From: Xenorhabdus ishibashii
GTDB lineage: Bacteria; Pseudomonadota; Gammaproteobacteria; Enterobacterales; Enterobacteriaceae
Assembly (NCBI RefSeq): GCF_002632755.1
Contig: NZ_NJAK01000001.1
Location: 496,001-560,000 of the forward strand
Direction: 5' to 3'
Length of the DNA stretch: 64,000 nt
Below, piece after piece: positions 28,688 through 39,204 of this stretch. The position numbers and the translations under genes are program-made. Numbering within the stretch: position 1 is the stretch's first letter; every line of letters begins with the position of its first letter. Below the pieces are notes generated by a model. That model worked only from the letters and a program-made list of their open reading frames with translations. It did no database searches and had not been told where the DNA came from.

Positions 28688-29752
28688 TTAAATATCCTTA
28701 AGGTGGACTTTTGATTTTTCTTCGTTGTTATCATTCCTTGGCTCAATCAAAAATGTTCCTGAATTTCCATATTGGTCATAAATGTTAATAGTTAAATCTA
28801 TCCACTGATCCTGTACTATAGGATAATTGGGAATCGTGACACTCATTACAGTAAAACAAATGGTATTAGGTTCCTCTCTAATATCTATAAATAAATCATA
28901 ATCAATGGGCAGGTCAAACCAATGAGTTTTACCTATGGAAACTGTCTTAAACTTTCCCAGAGACCAAAGAAAATGCGCATAATAACCAGAATAACCTTCA
29001 AAGGGCCTATCTTCATGATAAAGCTGATGAGCAATATTAACGTAGTCGTCATCCGGTTCTAATTTTACGATATATCGTTTTCCATACTTATCCTCTAGAT
29101 TCAGTGCTACTGATACATTATACTGCCTCCATTTAAACCTAGTCTTTTTATCATAAAAATCATTGATTAATTTTTCTTTCCCTATTGCTATATTTTTATT
29201 AGAAAACTTATAAATTGTTTCAGCTTTCGAATTAAGCTGGATGAATGAATCATATACTTTTCCATAACCTGACGAGTATTCATGTTCATTTGGTGCCACT
29301 ACCAATACAGCGATTTGTTTGGTTTCATTTACTGCTTCAGGTGAACAGTATACATAACAGGTTAACCTGCTTAGATTGAGAGCATCCCCATATTCTTCTT
29401 TATTATTAGTAAAAGATGAAATTTCTGACGCTATAGCAGGCTTAGGTGTTTTAGTAAATTCATTAGGTTCATATGTGTAACACCATGTAAAATCGTCTTC
29501 TTCATTTCTATTCCAGCTAAGTTTTTCTCCTGTATTATAGTCAATAAGCCAAGTATGCATCCAAAATGTATTATCTGGCACTAATACCTGTCTATTTTCA
29601 GAATCAGTTCCTTGAATATAAATATCGACAGCCACCCTATTTCTTCCGTTAGCAAAGATGTCGGACTCATTACTTATCTGACGTAGTTTTATCTTCAATT
29701 CAGATAGCCCATACCAAGATGAAGGCTGATCGTTATCATGAAAATTGTTCAT
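28688..29752 (-). CDS. Hypothetical protein upstream of the Rhs gene, probable beta-repeat architecture
   Basis: I do not recognise this 354-residue protein. It has no signal peptide or membrane segment and is rich in aromatic and acidic residues. Three segments share a beta-strand and turn pattern: NRVAVDIYIQGTDSENRQVLV (about 43-63), YNVSVALNLEDKYGKRYIV (about 211-229) and IDLTINIYDQYGNSGTFLIE near the C-terminus. This suggests Ig-like or beta-sandwich repeats. It lies 154 bases upstream of the Rhs gene in the same direction, so co-transcription is likely. It may be an accessory factor, adhesion module or chaperone for the Rhs protein. Its AT-richness exceeds that of the Rhs shell and suggests acquired DNA. 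Confidence 0.75.
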   Translation of the reverse strand: MNNFHDNDQPSSWYGLSELKIKLRQISNESDIFANGRNRVAVDIYIQGTDSENRQVLVPDNTFWMHTWLIDYNTGEKLSWNRNEEDDFTWCYTYEPNEFTKTPKPAIASEISSFTNNKEEYGDALNLSRLTCYVYCSPEAVNETKQIAVLVVAPNEHEYSSGYGKVYDSFIQLNSKAETIYKFSNKNIAIGKEKLINDFYDKKTRFKWRQYNVSVALNLEDKYGKRYIVKLEPDDDYVNIAHQLYHEDRPFEGYSGYYAHFLWSLGKFKTVSIGKTHWFDLPIDYDLFIDIREEPNTICFTVMSVTIPNYPIVQDQWIDLTINIYDQYGNSGTFLIEPRNDNNEEKSKVHLKDI

Positions 29753-30474
29753 ATATTTTTCCTATAAGTTATATCAAACCATTTCTAAAGTTAGAACCGC
29801 TATCAAAACAATGGGTTATTAAAAAAACATAAAAATGAGCACTTGAAATTTATCATTTGACTTATAAATAAAACGCATTATATTAATTAAATTTTTTTAA
29901 TCACTTAACACTTAGATTCAGATAATAACCACATATGAAAAAATATTTAAATACATTTATATTTTTTCATTGCTTTCCATTAAAAATTGAAGAACGTGCC
30001 AGCATAATGACTTTCACAATAACAATATAGCCCAAATATCCAGATTTTCTAGCGAAAAAATAATCTTTATCTTATGTCTGACTTATCTATGCATGACTTA
30101 GGTTATAATTTTTCATAACCATAAATATAATTCACCTTCATTACTTCATACAAATAACGGATACATAATTTTATTTAAATAAAAATAAAATCCTGCGATG
30201 AGCCACTTTATTTATCACCATTATAATTAGACATAAAGTCAAATTACCCCCATACCATTCTGATAAAAACATAAGAAATTATGTCCAATGCAAATTGAAC
30301 TTGATATACATTAAACATAATTTATAAAAAAAATATGTATTTTATTCATACCTGATAAATTTCAATTCATAGCATGGGAGCAAGAACATACATTCCTCCC
30401 AGAAATATAGAGACGCTATATAGCACTATATATAATATGCGATGTCACTATATCACTGGAGGGAATAAATAAGG
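29753..30474. other. 722-bp AT-rich region without genes
   Basis: No open frame of coding quality is visible on either strand. The DNA is extremely AT-rich, with many A/T runs. It should contain the promoter of the Rhs operon and the 3' end of the dusC transcript. I see no tRNA, strong terminator or clear repeat. AT-rich DNA of this type is often bound by H-NS in enteric bacteria; that is inference. Confidence 0.55.
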
Positions 30475-31458
30475 CTAACAGAAGATTTGAGATCCTTTGA
30501 TGAAAGGCCGCAGTAAACATTTATCTACAGCAGAAGAAATGACGTTAGCGATCTCAGCAGATGTTTTTAATACCCTGATTTGCGTAAATAACTCATTCGC
30601 TTCATTATACTCTTTGCGCAAATACCCCAGCCATTGTTTGATACGGGCAACGTGATAAAGCCCCGTATCACCTTGCTTTTCCAGATAAGTATATTTTTGC
30701 AATAGCTTGAGTACACTACTCCACGGCATCTTTGGTTCGTTATATTTAATGACACGACTCAAATTTGGCATATGCAGGGCACCACGGCCTATCATCACGG
30801 CATTACATCCCGTCGTTTTGATACACGCTTGAGCGCTTTGCCAATCCCAAATTTCACCATTGGCAATAACAGAAATAGAAAGGCGACGCCGGATCTCGCC
30901 GATCGCCTCCCAATTAATGCGTTCTGCTTTATAACCCTCTTCTTTGGTGCGTCCATGCACAACCAGTTCAGTTGCACCAGCCTGCTGGACGGCATCCGCA
31001 ATCTCAAATTGGCGTGCAGCAGAATCCCATCCCAAACGTACTTTTACTGTTACCGGCAAATGTGCAGGCACGGCTTCACGCATGGCTTTAGCTCCCTGAT
31101 AAATGAGTTCGGGATCTTTTAATAAGCTAGCGCCTCCACCACTACCATTTACCGCCTTGGACGGACAACCACAGTTTAAATCGACACCCCATGATCCCAA
31201 CTCAACCGCCCTGGCCGCATTTTCTGCCAGCCATTCTGGATATTGCCCAAGAAGTTGAACCCTGACGGGCGTTCCCGATGGAGTACGGCTCTGATGATGC
31301 AATTCAGGGCACAACCGGTAAAAGGATTTTACCGGCAGTAAGCTGTCAACCACACGCAGGAATTCTGTAATGCACAGGTCATAATCGTTGACTTCACTCA
31401 ACAATTCTCTAACCAGAGAATCCAAAACACCCTCCATCGGTGCCAGCAAAACGCGCAT
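30475..31458 (-). CDS. dusC: tRNA-dihydrouridine(16) synthase
   Basis: DusC reduces uridine 16 in the D-loop of tRNAs, using FMN and NADPH. The 327 residues follow E. coli DusC closely from [20 protein letters not shown] onwards. The catalytic cysteine is in [17 protein letters not shown] near residue 98, and the FMN-binding part includes VKVRLGWDS and VIANGEIWD. It lies 3 bases after the rhlE stop in the same direction, so the two RNA-acting genes are probably one transcript. In E. coli dusC is not next to rhlE. Confidence 0.96.
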   Translation of the reverse strand: MRVLLAPMEGVLDSLVRELLSEVNDYDLCITEFLRVVDSLLPVKSFYRLCPELHHQSRTPSGTPVRVQLLGQYPEWLAENAARAVELGSWGVDLNCGCPSKAVNGSGGGASLLKDPELIYQGAKAMREAVPAHLPVTVKVRLGWDSAARQFEIADAVQQAGATELVVHGRTKEEGYKAERINWEAIGEIRRRLSISVIANGEIWDWQSAQACIKTTGCNAVMIGRGALHMPNLSRVIKYNEPKMPWSSVLKLLQKYTYLEKQGDTGLYHVARIKQWLGYLRKEYNEANELFTQIRVLKTSAEIANVISSAVDKCLLRPFIKGSQIFC

Positions 31459-31461
31459 GGA

Positions 31462-32877
31462 TTATTCTCCTGCTACCGAAGCGCGTGGGTTTTTGTTTGT
31501 CTTACGCTGATGGCGTTGACGCGATGGTGCACCTTGATTGCGTGGACGATCACCGCCTTTATTTGCCCGATCTTGATGTTCCTGATTCTGCTTGGTATGG
31601 CCTTGTTTGGCACTTTTACGAGAAGAATGATTATCGTGAGAGTGGTTACCACGGCTATTGCGTCCATTGCCATTTCTTCCATTGCTATCTCGTCCATTGC
31701 TATTGCGGCCGTTTTGGATAGGTTCGGCCTTGATAGAAGGGTCTGGTTCATAACCCGGAATGGCAATGCGTGGAATTTCCCGCTTTAATAAACGTTCAAT
31801 GTCTTTCAGGAGCTTGTGTTCATCGACACACACCAGAGATATCGCCTGTCCAGTAGCTTCTGCACGCCCAGTACGGCCAATTCGATGCACATAATCTTCG
31901 GCAACATTTGGTAACTCATAGTTGACCACATAGGGCAATTGATCAATATCCAGCCCACGGGCAGCGATATCCGTTGCCACCAATGCACGGATTTTCCCTG
32001 TCTTGAAATCAGACAGTGCACGGGTTCTTGCTCCCTGACTCTTGTTACCGTGGATCGCAGCCGCCGCCACACCATCTTTATTCAACTGTTCCGCCAGCCG
32101 GTTTGCGCCATGTTTGGTGCGGGTAAATACCAGTACCTGTTGCCAGTTCTGGTTACCTATCATATAAGAGAGCAGTTCACCCTTGCGCTTTTTGTCTACC
32201 AAGTGGATTGATTGTTCAATCTGTTCAGAGGCCGAATTACGTCGTGCAACTTCTACGCTTACTGGCTCTTTCAGCAATTTATTGGCGAGACTTTTAATTT
32301 CATCAGAGAACGTCGCAGAAAAGAGTAAGTTTTGGCGTTTTGCCGGTAGTTTATTCAATACTCGACGAATATCGTGAATAAAGCCCATGTCCAACATGCG
32401 GTCAGCTTCATCTAAAACCAAAATCTCTACGTGAGAAAGATCTACCGCATTTTGGTGCTCCAAATCCAGCAAACGCCCTGGCGTTGCTACCAGAATATCC
32501 ACACCACCGCGCAATTTCATCATCTGCGGATTGATACTGACCCCGCCGAATACCACAAACGAGCGTAATCTGAGGTATTTACTGTAATTACGTACATTTT
32601 CCCCCACCTGAGCCGCCAGTTCTCGCGTCGGCGTTAAAATCAATACCCTGATCGGACGGCGGCCTTTCGACTGAATCGGGGATTCGCTTAAGCGTTGCAG
32701 GATAGGCAAGGTAAAACCGGCTGTTTTTCCCGTACCTGTCTGGGCACTGGCCAATAGATCTTTACCGGATAACACAACAGGGATGGCCTGCTGCTGAATA
32801 GGGGTAGGTTCCACGTAGCCTTGTTCTTCAACGGCACGCAAAATATCAGCCTTTAAGCCGAGTGACTCAAAATTCAT
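31462..32877 (-). CDS. rhlE: DEAD-box ATP-dependent RNA helicase RhlE
   Basis: RhlE remodels RNA and takes part in ribosome assembly. The 471 residues start with the Q motif ([10 protein letters not shown]). Motif I is [13 protein letters not shown], motif II DEAD ([14 protein letters not shown]), motif III SAT, and motif [12 protein letters not shown]. After about residue 385 comes a low-complexity tail rich in Asn, Gly, Arg, His and Lys, with repeated NGRNS-type units encoded by a 15-bp DNA repeat. The tail probably binds RNA. In E. coli rhlE is divergent from cecR and controlled by it, as the layout here allows. Confidence 0.96.
   Translation of the reverse strand: MNFESLGLKADILRAVEEQGYVEPTPIQQQAIPVVLSGKDLLASAQTGTGKTAGFTLPILQRLSESPIQSKGRRPIRVLILTPTRELAAQVGENVRNYSKYLRLRSFVVFGGVSINPQMMKLRGGVDILVATPGRLLDLEHQNAVDLSHVEILVLDEADRMLDMGFIHDIRRVLNKLPAKRQNLLFSATFSDEIKSLANKLLKEPVSVEVARRNSASEQIEQSIHLVDKKRKGELLSYMIGNQNWQQVLVFTRTKHGANRLAEQLNKDGVAAAAIHGNKSQGARTRALSDFKTGKIRALVATDIAARGLDIDQLPYVVNYELPNVAEDYVHRIGRTGRAEATGQAISLVCVDEHKLLKDIERLLKREIPRIAIPGYEPDPSIKAEPIQNGRNSNGRDSNGRNGNGRNSRGNHSHDNHSSRKSAKQGHTKQNQEHQDRANKGGDRPRNQGAPSRQRHQRKTNKNPRASVAGE
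31655..31710. repeat. rhlE: 15-bp minisatellite within rhlE
   Basis: Three to four imperfect copies of a 15-base unit (such as CGTCCATTGCTATTG) stand head to tail. They encode the five-residue units [15 protein letters not shown] of the RhlE tail. In-frame unit changes would alter tail length without breaking the gene. Confidence 0.75.
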
Positions 32878-33240
32878 AAATAAGAAATACTCCAGACTTC
32901 ACCATTCCTGATATCAATTCAGGGGCAGTTTTATGGGAAGAAAAAGACGCGATAACACGCAAAGAAATTATACAAACTGCAATGTACCATAACTGCGGCA
33001 TTATAACAGATATGTCTTTCTACACAGACTTAAAGAAGCCAATAATCAAGACAAAAAATTGACTCGATTTCATTAGAAGCAGGAATTAGGTCAAAACCGG
33101 AAGATTATTTTTTATGGATGTCTATTAAAAAGACAATTTGTGTCAGCTTTACATCAAATGACTTTGGTCTTAAAGTTAATCATACGATTGATATATTTTT
33201 CAGCATTTCCGAAAATGCTTTTCACAGGAAAGACATTAAC
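32878..33240. other. Divergent regulatory region rhlE-cecR
   Basis: These 363 bases lie between two divergent genes. A frame open from 33118 runs into cecR but has no homology before ATG 33241, so I treat it as non-coding. It must hold promoters for both directions. The only striking motif is the palindrome at 33203-33218. Confidence 0.5.
33203..33218. promoter_or_regulatory. Palindrome just upstream of cecR
   Basis: GCATTT-CCGA-AAATGC is a perfect 6-4-6 inverted repeat ending 22 bases before the cecR start. TetR-type regulators usually bind such sites near their own gene, so it is a candidate CecR operator. I cannot confirm it against the known CecR site. Confidence 0.35.
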
Positions 33241-33927
33241 ATGGCAGCGAAGACGGCTCAGACATTACGAGGCGAACAAGCCAAACAGCAACTTTTAGAA
33301 GCAGCAATAGAAATTTTTGGCAAATCAGGTCTGGACGGAGCCACTACCCGCAACATTGCCCAACATGCACAACAAAATATCGCAGCTATCGCATACTATT
33401 TCGGTTCCAAAGAAGGATTATACCTCGCGGTCGTGCAGCATATTGCCGATAAACTCAAAGCAGAGTTTTCCCCTCTTATTGAAGCCATTGATCATTTTTT
33501 TGAGAAGACACCGAAACCCTATCCAAAAGCCCCAATATTGGCATTGATTCATCAGGGAATGGTGAGCTATAACCGCCTGATTTTTGAGAAAAGCAGTATC
33601 AATATCAGCCGGATCATGTCCCATGAGCAATTGACGCCGACAGAAGCTTACAGTGTCATGCATGAACAGGGGCTGGCTCCCATTTATTCTCGGATGAATA
33701 AACTCATCGCTAATTACATCGGTGCTGATGAACGCCAGATTTCAACCCAAATCCACACCCATGCCTTATTGGGTGAAATTCTCTCTTTCCGTCTGGCTCG
33801 TGAAGCCTTACTGCGCCAGACAGGATGGGATAATATTGGCGCCAAAGAATACGAATTAATCAATCAGGTTTTATCCCAACACATCAATTTATTGCTTGAT
33901 GGGTTAAGAAATAAGCTATTTCAGTAA
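33241..33927 (+). CDS. cecR: TetR-family regulator CecR (YbiH)
   Basis: CecR controls the ybhGFSR efflux genes and rhlE in E. coli and affects tolerance to cefoperazone and chloramphenicol. The 228-residue protein has a TetR helix-turn-helix at about residues 15-62 (ATTRNIAQHAQQNIAAIAYYFGSKEGLY). The C-terminal ligand domain includes HEQLTPTEAY and THALLGEILSFRLARE, as in E. coli YbiH. ATG 33241 is chosen because AGGAAAG lies 8 bases ahead and homology begins at GEQAKQQLLEAA. It precedes ybhG by 168 bases in the same direction. Confidence 0.93.
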   Translation: MAAKTAQTLRGEQAKQQLLEAAIEIFGKSGLDGATTRNIAQHAQQNIAAIAYYFGSKEGLYLAVVQHIADKLKAEFSPLIEAIDHFFEKTPKPYPKAPILALIHQGMVSYNRLIFEKSSINISRIMSHEQLTPTEAYSVMHEQGLAPIYSRMNKLIANYIGADERQISTQIHTHALLGEILSFRLAREALLRQTGWDNIGAKEYELINQVLSQHINLLLDGLRNKLFQ

Positions 33928-34003
33928 TCAGTTAATTTAATGAATAATCAATTTAATAAACTATAAGTAGTACCAGGTATGAAAAACAGACATTAAAAAT
34001 GTA

Positions 34004-34070
34004 TATACCCAATCGCTCTTAAGCCGTGGCACAACCAACGAAGCCACCACATAAAATAAGTGCGGGTATA
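34004..34070. repeat. Nested inverted repeat with TATACCC/GGGTATA ends
   Basis: Outer arms TATACCC and GGGTATA enclose inner arms GTGGC and GCCAC. It lies in the cecR-ybhG gap, 26 bases before ybhG. The outer ends match those of the repeat at 19476, which suggests a dispersed family; the inner parts differ. Confidence 0.5.
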
Positions 34071-34095
34071 AATCGAACAAGGCATAAGGGATAGT

Positions 34096-35088
34096 ATGAA
34101 CAGTAAAAAGTTTGCTCTTGCCCTATTGGCGCTCATTGTTGTTATCGGTGCAATTGTTGGTATCTACTACTATCAGGAACAAAATAGCAGGGAGCTAACC
34201 CTGTATGGCAATGTCGATGTCAGAACAGTCAATCTTAGTTTTCGGGTTGCAGGTAAACTGGCTGAGCTACAAGTGGATGAAGGTGATGTTATTACTGTGG
34301 GTCAGACACTTGGCCGCCTTGATAATGCCCCCTTTATTAATGCCTTGAATCAAGCCAAGGCAGCGCGTGATGTCGCCAAGGCAAATCTTGCCAAAGCTGA
34401 AACGGGTTATCGAAGTGAAGAAATTGCCCAGGTACGTGCTGAAGTAGCTCAAAAAGAGTCAGCATTCCGTTTTGCCGATAGTTTCCTGAAACGTCAGCAA
34501 GGCTTGTGGCAAAGTAAAACCATTTCTGCCAATGAACTGGAAAACGCCAGAACCGCACGCAATCAGGCACTAGCCGCTTACCAGGCGGCAAAAGATAAAT
34601 TGCGGCAGTTCGAGACGGGTTATCGCATAGAAGAAATTGCGGCAGCAAAAGCTCAGCTTACCCAAGCAGAAGCGACGGTAGCACAAGCTGAACTCAATCT
34701 AAACGATACTCAACTCACTGCACCATCGGCAGGAATGGTTCTGACCAGAGCCATTGAGCCAGGCACCATGTTGGCAGCGGGCAACACGGTTTTTATCCTG
34801 TCACTCACTCACCCTGTTTGGATCAGAGCCTATATTGATGAGCCTAATCTCAATCAGGCTATCGCCGGACGGGAGGTCCTGATTTATACCGATGGACGAA
34901 AAAATCAGCCCTATCATGGCAAAATCGGCTTTGTTTCTCCCACAGCCGAATTTACCCCAAAAAATGTTGAAACACCGGATTTAAGAACAGACTTAGTGTA
35001 TCGCCTGCGCATCATTGTCCTTGATCCCGATGAGGGACTGAAACAAGGAATGCCCGTCACTTTACGCTTTGCTGAAATAAATAACTAA
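34096..35088 (+). CDS. ybhG: HlyD/membrane-fusion-type periplasmic adaptor YbhG
   Basis: YbhG is the periplasmic adaptor of the YbhGFSR ABC exporter. An N-terminal membrane anchor covers residues 6-27. The biotinyl-lipoyl-like domain begins around [27 protein letters not shown] long Ala/Glu/Lys-rich coiled coil (about 95-205) contains two similar units, [19 protein letters not shown] and [19 protein letters not shown]. The second lipoyl half follows with [20 protein letters not shown]. The 330 residues match E. coli. It starts a four-gene run with ybhF 9 bases later. Confidence 0.94.
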   Translation: MNSKKFALALLALIVVIGAIVGIYYYQEQNSRELTLYGNVDVRTVNLSFRVAGKLAELQVDEGDVITVGQTLGRLDNAPFINALNQAKAARDVAKANLAKAETGYRSEEIAQVRAEVAQKESAFRFADSFLKRQQGLWQSKTISANELENARTARNQALAAYQAAKDKLRQFETGYRIEEIAAAKAQLTQAEATVAQAELNLNDTQLTAPSAGMVLTRAIEPGTMLAAGNTVFILSLTHPVWIRAYIDEPNLNQAIAGREVLIYTDGRKNQPYHGKIGFVSPTAEFTPKNVETPDLRTDLVYRLRIIVLDPDEGLKQGMPVTLRFAEINN

Positions 35089-35097
35089 GGCGATAAC

Positions 35098-36834
35098 ATG
35101 ACCAGTTCAGCTTATACAATAAAACTGAACGGCGTGGAGAAAACGTTTCCAGGATTGGATGTTCCTGCTGTATCCCATCTGCAAGCAGAAATTCAGGGCG
35201 GATCAGTGACGGGTCTTGTTGGTCCAGATGGTGCTGGAAAAACCACGCTGATAAGAATGTTAGCCGGATTATTGAAGCCTGATGGCGGCAATATAGCAAT
35301 TATGGGACTTGATCCCATCAAGGACAGTGTTCAAGTACGTTCTGAACTCGGTTACATGCCACAGAAATTTGGCTTATATGAAGATTTAACTGTAATGGAA
35401 AATCTCACTTTATATGCCGATTTGCGTGGTGTACTTGGCGAAGAGCGCAAAGCAACATTTCAGAAATTACTCACCTTCACAGATTTAACCCGTTTTACCG
35501 GACGGTTAGCAGGAAAATTGTCCGGTGGCATGAAACAAAAACTGGGGCTTGCTTGTACTTTGTTGGGTAGCCCGAAGGTTTTATTGCTGGATGAACCTGG
35601 TGTAGGCGTTGATCCCATCGCTCGTCGTGAATTATGGCAAATGGTTCATGAACTCGCCTCTGATGGCATGCTTATCCTGTGGAGCACCTCTTATTTGGAT
35701 GAAGCTGAATTGTGTCGTGATGTTTTGCTTATGAACCGAGGTAAGCTGCTCTATCGTGGCCAGCCACAAGATTTAACCCGAAAGATTGCGGGTCGATCTT
35801 TTTTGCTTGATGTCAAACAAGATGCGCGGCGCAAAATGTTGCAACATGCCCTCACCTTGCCCCAAGTGACTGATGGTGTCATTCAGGGAAAATATGTTCG
35901 CCTGATCTTAAAAGAAGAGGCGGATAAAAATACGTTATGCCAACAAATGGGGTTGCCTGAAGCCAGTCTCTTCGAGGCCGAACCACGTTTCGAAGATGCA
36001 TTTATCGATTTATTGGGTGGCGGCCCATCCCATCGTTCCGAACTGGCAGAGATAATGCCCCAAATCCCGCCAAACCCAACGGAAACCGTGATAGAAGCCC
36101 GTAGCCTGACTAAAAAGTTTGGCGATTTTGCTGCCACTGATCATGTCGATTTTCAGGTGAAACGGGGAGAAATATTCGGCCTATTGGGACCAAATGGAGC
36201 CGGAAAATCGACTACCTTCAAAATGATGTGTGGTTTAATGATCCCCACTTCAGGCAAAGCGCTGGTTCTGGATGTGGATTTAAAAACCGGTTCAGGCAAA
36301 GCACGCCAACACCTTGGCTATATGGCCCAAAAATTCTCACTTTATGGCAACCTGACGGTTGAGCAAAACCTTAAGTTTTTCTCCGGTGTTTATGGCCTGA
36401 AAGGCCGTCATCAGCAAGAAAAGATGGCTGGTATGATCCGAGCGTTCAATCTCAAGCCAATCCTATATCAAAAGACGGATAGCCTGCCGCTTGGATTTAA
36501 GCAACGACTTGCCCTTTCCTGCGCATTGATGCACGAACCTGATATTCTGTTTTTGGATGAACCCACTTCGGGTGTTGATCCGTTAACCCGCCGCGAATTT
36601 TGGCTACATATCAATGGTATGGTAGACAAAGGAGTTACCGTAATGGTCACAACCCACTTTATGGATGAAGCAGAATATTGTGATCGTATCGGGCTGGTAT
36701 TTCGAGGCAAATTGATTGCAGCCGGAACCCCTGATGAACTGAAACAACTGGTCGCCACGGATAAGTTCCCTAACCCTTCTATGGAAGATGCTTTTATCGA
36801 CCTCGTGTTGAACTACGATAAGGAGCCGCAATGA
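35098..36834 (+). CDS. ybhF: ABC exporter ATPase YbhF, two fused nucleotide-binding domains
   Basis: The 578-residue protein joins two ABC ATPase domains in one chain. The first has Walker [10 protein letters not shown], signature [12 protein letters not shown] and Walker B VLLLDEP. The second has Walker [10 protein letters not shown] and Walker B ILFLDEP, but its signature reads [12 protein letters not shown] instead of LSGG. E. coli YbhF has, from memory, the same variant, so it is a family trait. It works with the permeases YbhS and YbhR and the adaptor YbhG in efflux. The stop overlaps the ybhS start by 4 bases. Confidence 0.95.
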   Translation: MTSSAYTIKLNGVEKTFPGLDVPAVSHLQAEIQGGSVTGLVGPDGAGKTTLIRMLAGLLKPDGGNIAIMGLDPIKDSVQVRSELGYMPQKFGLYEDLTVMENLTLYADLRGVLGEERKATFQKLLTFTDLTRFTGRLAGKLSGGMKQKLGLACTLLGSPKVLLLDEPGVGVDPIARRELWQMVHELASDGMLILWSTSYLDEAELCRDVLLMNRGKLLYRGQPQDLTRKIAGRSFLLDVKQDARRKMLQHALTLPQVTDGVIQGKYVRLILKEEADKNTLCQQMGLPEASLFEAEPRFEDAFIDLLGGGPSHRSELAEIMPQIPPNPTETVIEARSLTKKFGDFAATDHVDFQVKRGEIFGLLGPNGAGKSTTFKMMCGLMIPTSGKALVLDVDLKTGSGKARQHLGYMAQKFSLYGNLTVEQNLKFFSGVYGLKGRHQQEKMAGMIRAFNLKPILYQKTDSLPLGFKQRLALSCALMHEPDILFLDEPTSGVDPLTRREFWLHINGMVDKGVTVMVTTHFMDEAEYCDRIGLVFRGKLIAAGTPDELKQLVATDKFPNPSMEDAFIDLVLNYDKEPQ

Positions 36835-37991
36835 GTCACCCTGAACAAGTAACGTCCCAGCCAGCGGTCAGTTTCTCATGGCGTCGATTGAAAGCTCTCT
36901 GTATCAAGGAGACTAAGCAAATTGTCCGTGATCCCAGCAGTGCGTTGATTGCCGTAGTTATCCCTTTGATGTTGCTATTTATTTTTGGTTACGGCATTAA
37001 TCTGGATTCCAGCAAGCTTCGCCTTGGTATTCTCATGGAGCAACAGAGCGAAGATGCCCGTGAATTGGTGCATGTTTTTACCGGTTCGCCCTATATTGAT
37101 GCCACCATTAGCGACAACCGCCAGCTCTTAATCAAAAAAATGCAGGAAAACCAAATCCGCGGCATTATCGTCATCCCTGTCAATTTTGATGCCCAACTTG
37201 CCCGCACAGATGGCCACGCTCCCATTCAAGTAATTACCGATGGCAGTGAACCTAACACCGCTAATTTTGTGCAGGGCTATACCAAAGGCATCTGGCAAAT
37301 CTGGTTACAGCAGCGAGGGCAAAATCGTGGGGTTGCAACACCCCCCTTGATTGATACTCAAATCCGCTATTGGTTTAATCCCGCCGCCATTAGCCGCCAC
37401 TTTCTTATTCCGGGCGCTATTTCAATTATTATGACTGTAGTCGGCGCAATTCTTACCTCACTCGTGGTTGCCCGTGAATGGGAACGTGGAACCATGGAAG
37501 CGCTACTTTCAACCCAGGTTACCCGTACCGAATTGCTGCTCGCCAAATTATTGCCCTATCAAATGCTGGGGTCTTTTGTTATGGTACTTTGCATGCTATT
37601 CACGGTGTTTGTGCTGGGAGTTCCCTATCGCGGCTCACTTTGGATATTAGCACTCGTCTCCAGCCTTTATCTCGCTACCGCTTTGGGTATGGGATTACTG
37701 ATTTCCACCCTGACACGTAATCAGTTCAATGCGGCGATGATTTCTCTCAATGCAGCTTTTTTGCCTGCCATTATGTTGTCTGGTTTTGTTTTCGAGATAG
37801 ACAGTATGCCTGTGCTTATTCAGGCTTCGACTTATGTCATTCCTGCACGTTACTTTGTCAGCAGCCTACAGACGCTCTTTCTGGCGGGGAACATTGGCAC
37901 TGTATTGATTACAAACCTGCTCTTGCTGATTGCCAGTTCCATCGTCTTTATCGGCCTGACCGCGTGGAAAACCCGTCGACATCTGGATTAA
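36831..37991 (+). CDS. ybhS: ABC exporter permease YbhS
   Basis: This 386-residue ABC-2-type permease has one N-terminal membrane segment after [17 protein letters not shown] large periplasmic loop follows at about residues 55-190, and then five C-terminal membrane segments. The family stretch [29 protein letters not shown] is typical of drug-type ABC-2 permeases. It overlaps ybhF by 4 bases and precedes ybhR by 12 bases, so the four genes form one operon. It pairs with YbhR to form the membrane pore. Confidence 0.95.
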   Translation: MSHPEQVTSQPAVSFSWRRLKALCIKETKQIVRDPSSALIAVVIPLMLLFIFGYGINLDSSKLRLGILMEQQSEDARELVHVFTGSPYIDATISDNRQLLIKKMQENQIRGIIVIPVNFDAQLARTDGHAPIQVITDGSEPNTANFVQGYTKGIWQIWLQQRGQNRGVATPPLIDTQIRYWFNPAAISRHFLIPGAISIIMTVVGAILTSLVVAREWERGTMEALLSTQVTRTELLLAKLLPYQMLGSFVMVLCMLFTVFVLGVPYRGSLWILALVSSLYLATALGMGLLISTLTRNQFNAAMISLNAAFLPAIMLSGFVFEIDSMPVLIQASTYVIPARYFVSSLQTLFLAGNIGTVLITNLLLLIASSIVFIGLTAWKTRRHLD

Positions 37992-38003
37992 AAAGGAAAG
38001 AGC

Positions 38004-39110
38004 ATGTTTTATCGTCTGTATACACTCATCATGAAAGAGTTGCAGTCTCTCTTGAGAGAACCGCAAACACGGAACATTTTGATTTTGACCGTGATTATAC
38101 AAATGATCCTGTTTCCGTGGGCCGCAACGCTGGAAGTCAAAAACGCCACCATCGCTATTTATAATGAGGATAAAGGACAGGCATCGATTGAGTTAACTCA
38201 AAGGCTGGCAAAATCAAAAGCATTTCCTGATGTTATTTTGCTAACCAGTTCGCAGGAGATCCGCCCGACTCTGGATAACCGCAAGGCACTATTACTGGTG
38301 CGCTTTCCACAAAATTTCAGTGCCGATCTCGCCAACCATAATCCGACATCAATCCAAATTCTGTTGGATGGGCGTAATTCAAACAGTGCCCAAATCGCAG
38401 CCAACTATATCCAGCAGATTGTGATGAATTACCAGAAACAACTGTTGGGAAATGTCCCTAATTTCAATAACAGTGAGCTTATTGTTCGTAACTGGTATAA
38501 CGCCAATTTGGATTATAAGTGGTTCGTAGTGCCGTCGCTGGTTGCCATGATTACTACGATTGGCGTTCTGATTGTCACAGCGTTGTCAGTCGCCCGTGAG
38601 CGGGAACAAGGAACGCTGGATCAGTTGCTGGTTTCTCCACTGGCGACCTGGCAAATTTTCCTTGGCAAGGCCATTCCGGCACTCGTTGTGGCGACGATGC
38701 AAGCAAGCATTGTTTTACTGATTGGAACGCTGTTCTATCAAATTCCTTTCGCAGGTTCATTGCTGCTATTTTATGGCTGTATGATGATTTATGGCTTATC
38801 CCTAGTGGGTTTCGGTTTGCTGATTTCTGCTGTCTGTTCCACCCAGCAACAAGCATTTATTGGTGTATTTGTGTTTATGATGCCCGCTATTTTGCTTTCT
38901 GGTTATATCTCTCCGGTCGAAAACATGCCCGTTTGGTTACAAAACATCACTTGGGTTAACCCAATCCGACATTTTACAGATATTACCAAGCAGATTTATT
39001 TGAAAGGGGCTGATTTATCCGTTATTTGGCCAAACTTATGGCCTTTATTGGTGATTACTGCAACAACTGGAGGGATCGCTTATCGGCTATTTCGGAGTAA
39101 GATTGCCTGA
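38004..39110 (+). CDS. ybhR: ABC exporter permease YbhR
   Basis: This is the second ABC-2-type permease of the exporter. It has 368 residues with the same topology as YbhS: one N-terminal segment, a long periplasmic part and five C-terminal segments. The [30 protein letters not shown] stretch marks the family. GGAAAGAG lies just before ATG. The gene closes the ybhGFSR operon, and a bidirectional terminator follows. Confidence 0.95.
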   Translation: MFYRLYTLIMKELQSLLREPQTRNILILTVIIQMILFPWAATLEVKNATIAIYNEDKGQASIELTQRLAKSKAFPDVILLTSSQEIRPTLDNRKALLLVRFPQNFSADLANHNPTSIQILLDGRNSNSAQIAANYIQQIVMNYQKQLLGNVPNFNNSELIVRNWYNANLDYKWFVVPSLVAMITTIGVLIVTALSVAREREQGTLDQLLVSPLATWQIFLGKAIPALVVATMQASIVLLIGTLFYQIPFAGSLLLFYGCMMIYGLSLVGFGLLISAVCSTQQQAFIGVFVFMMPAILLSGYISPVENMPVWLQNITWVNPIRHFTDITKQIYLKGADLSVIWPNLWPLLVITATTGGIAYRLFRSKIA

Positions 39111-39147
39111 TCAATGTAAAGTGGATCCGATAAGACAACGAACTATT

Positions 39148-39175
39148 AAAAAACCCTGACAAAGCAGGGTTTTTA
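39148..39175. terminator. Bidirectional terminator between ybhR and ybhL
   Basis: A 10-bp stem AAAAACCCTG / CAGGGTTTTT with a 6-base loop has an A tract on one side and a T tract on the other. It serves the two convergent genes. Confidence 0.88.
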
Positions 39176-39204
39176 TATCAAACAATAATTCAATATATCA
39201 GTGA

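Noticed and set aside
29753..30474. RNA gene or CRISPR array in the AT-rich gap
   Set aside because: No tRNA-like cloverleaf, spaced direct repeats or terminator with a preceding promoter could be made out.
33118..33240. Possible N-terminal extension of cecR
   Set aside because: The frame is open, but TetR homology starts at ATG 33241, which has a good ribosome site; the extension has no similarity and contains the probable operator.
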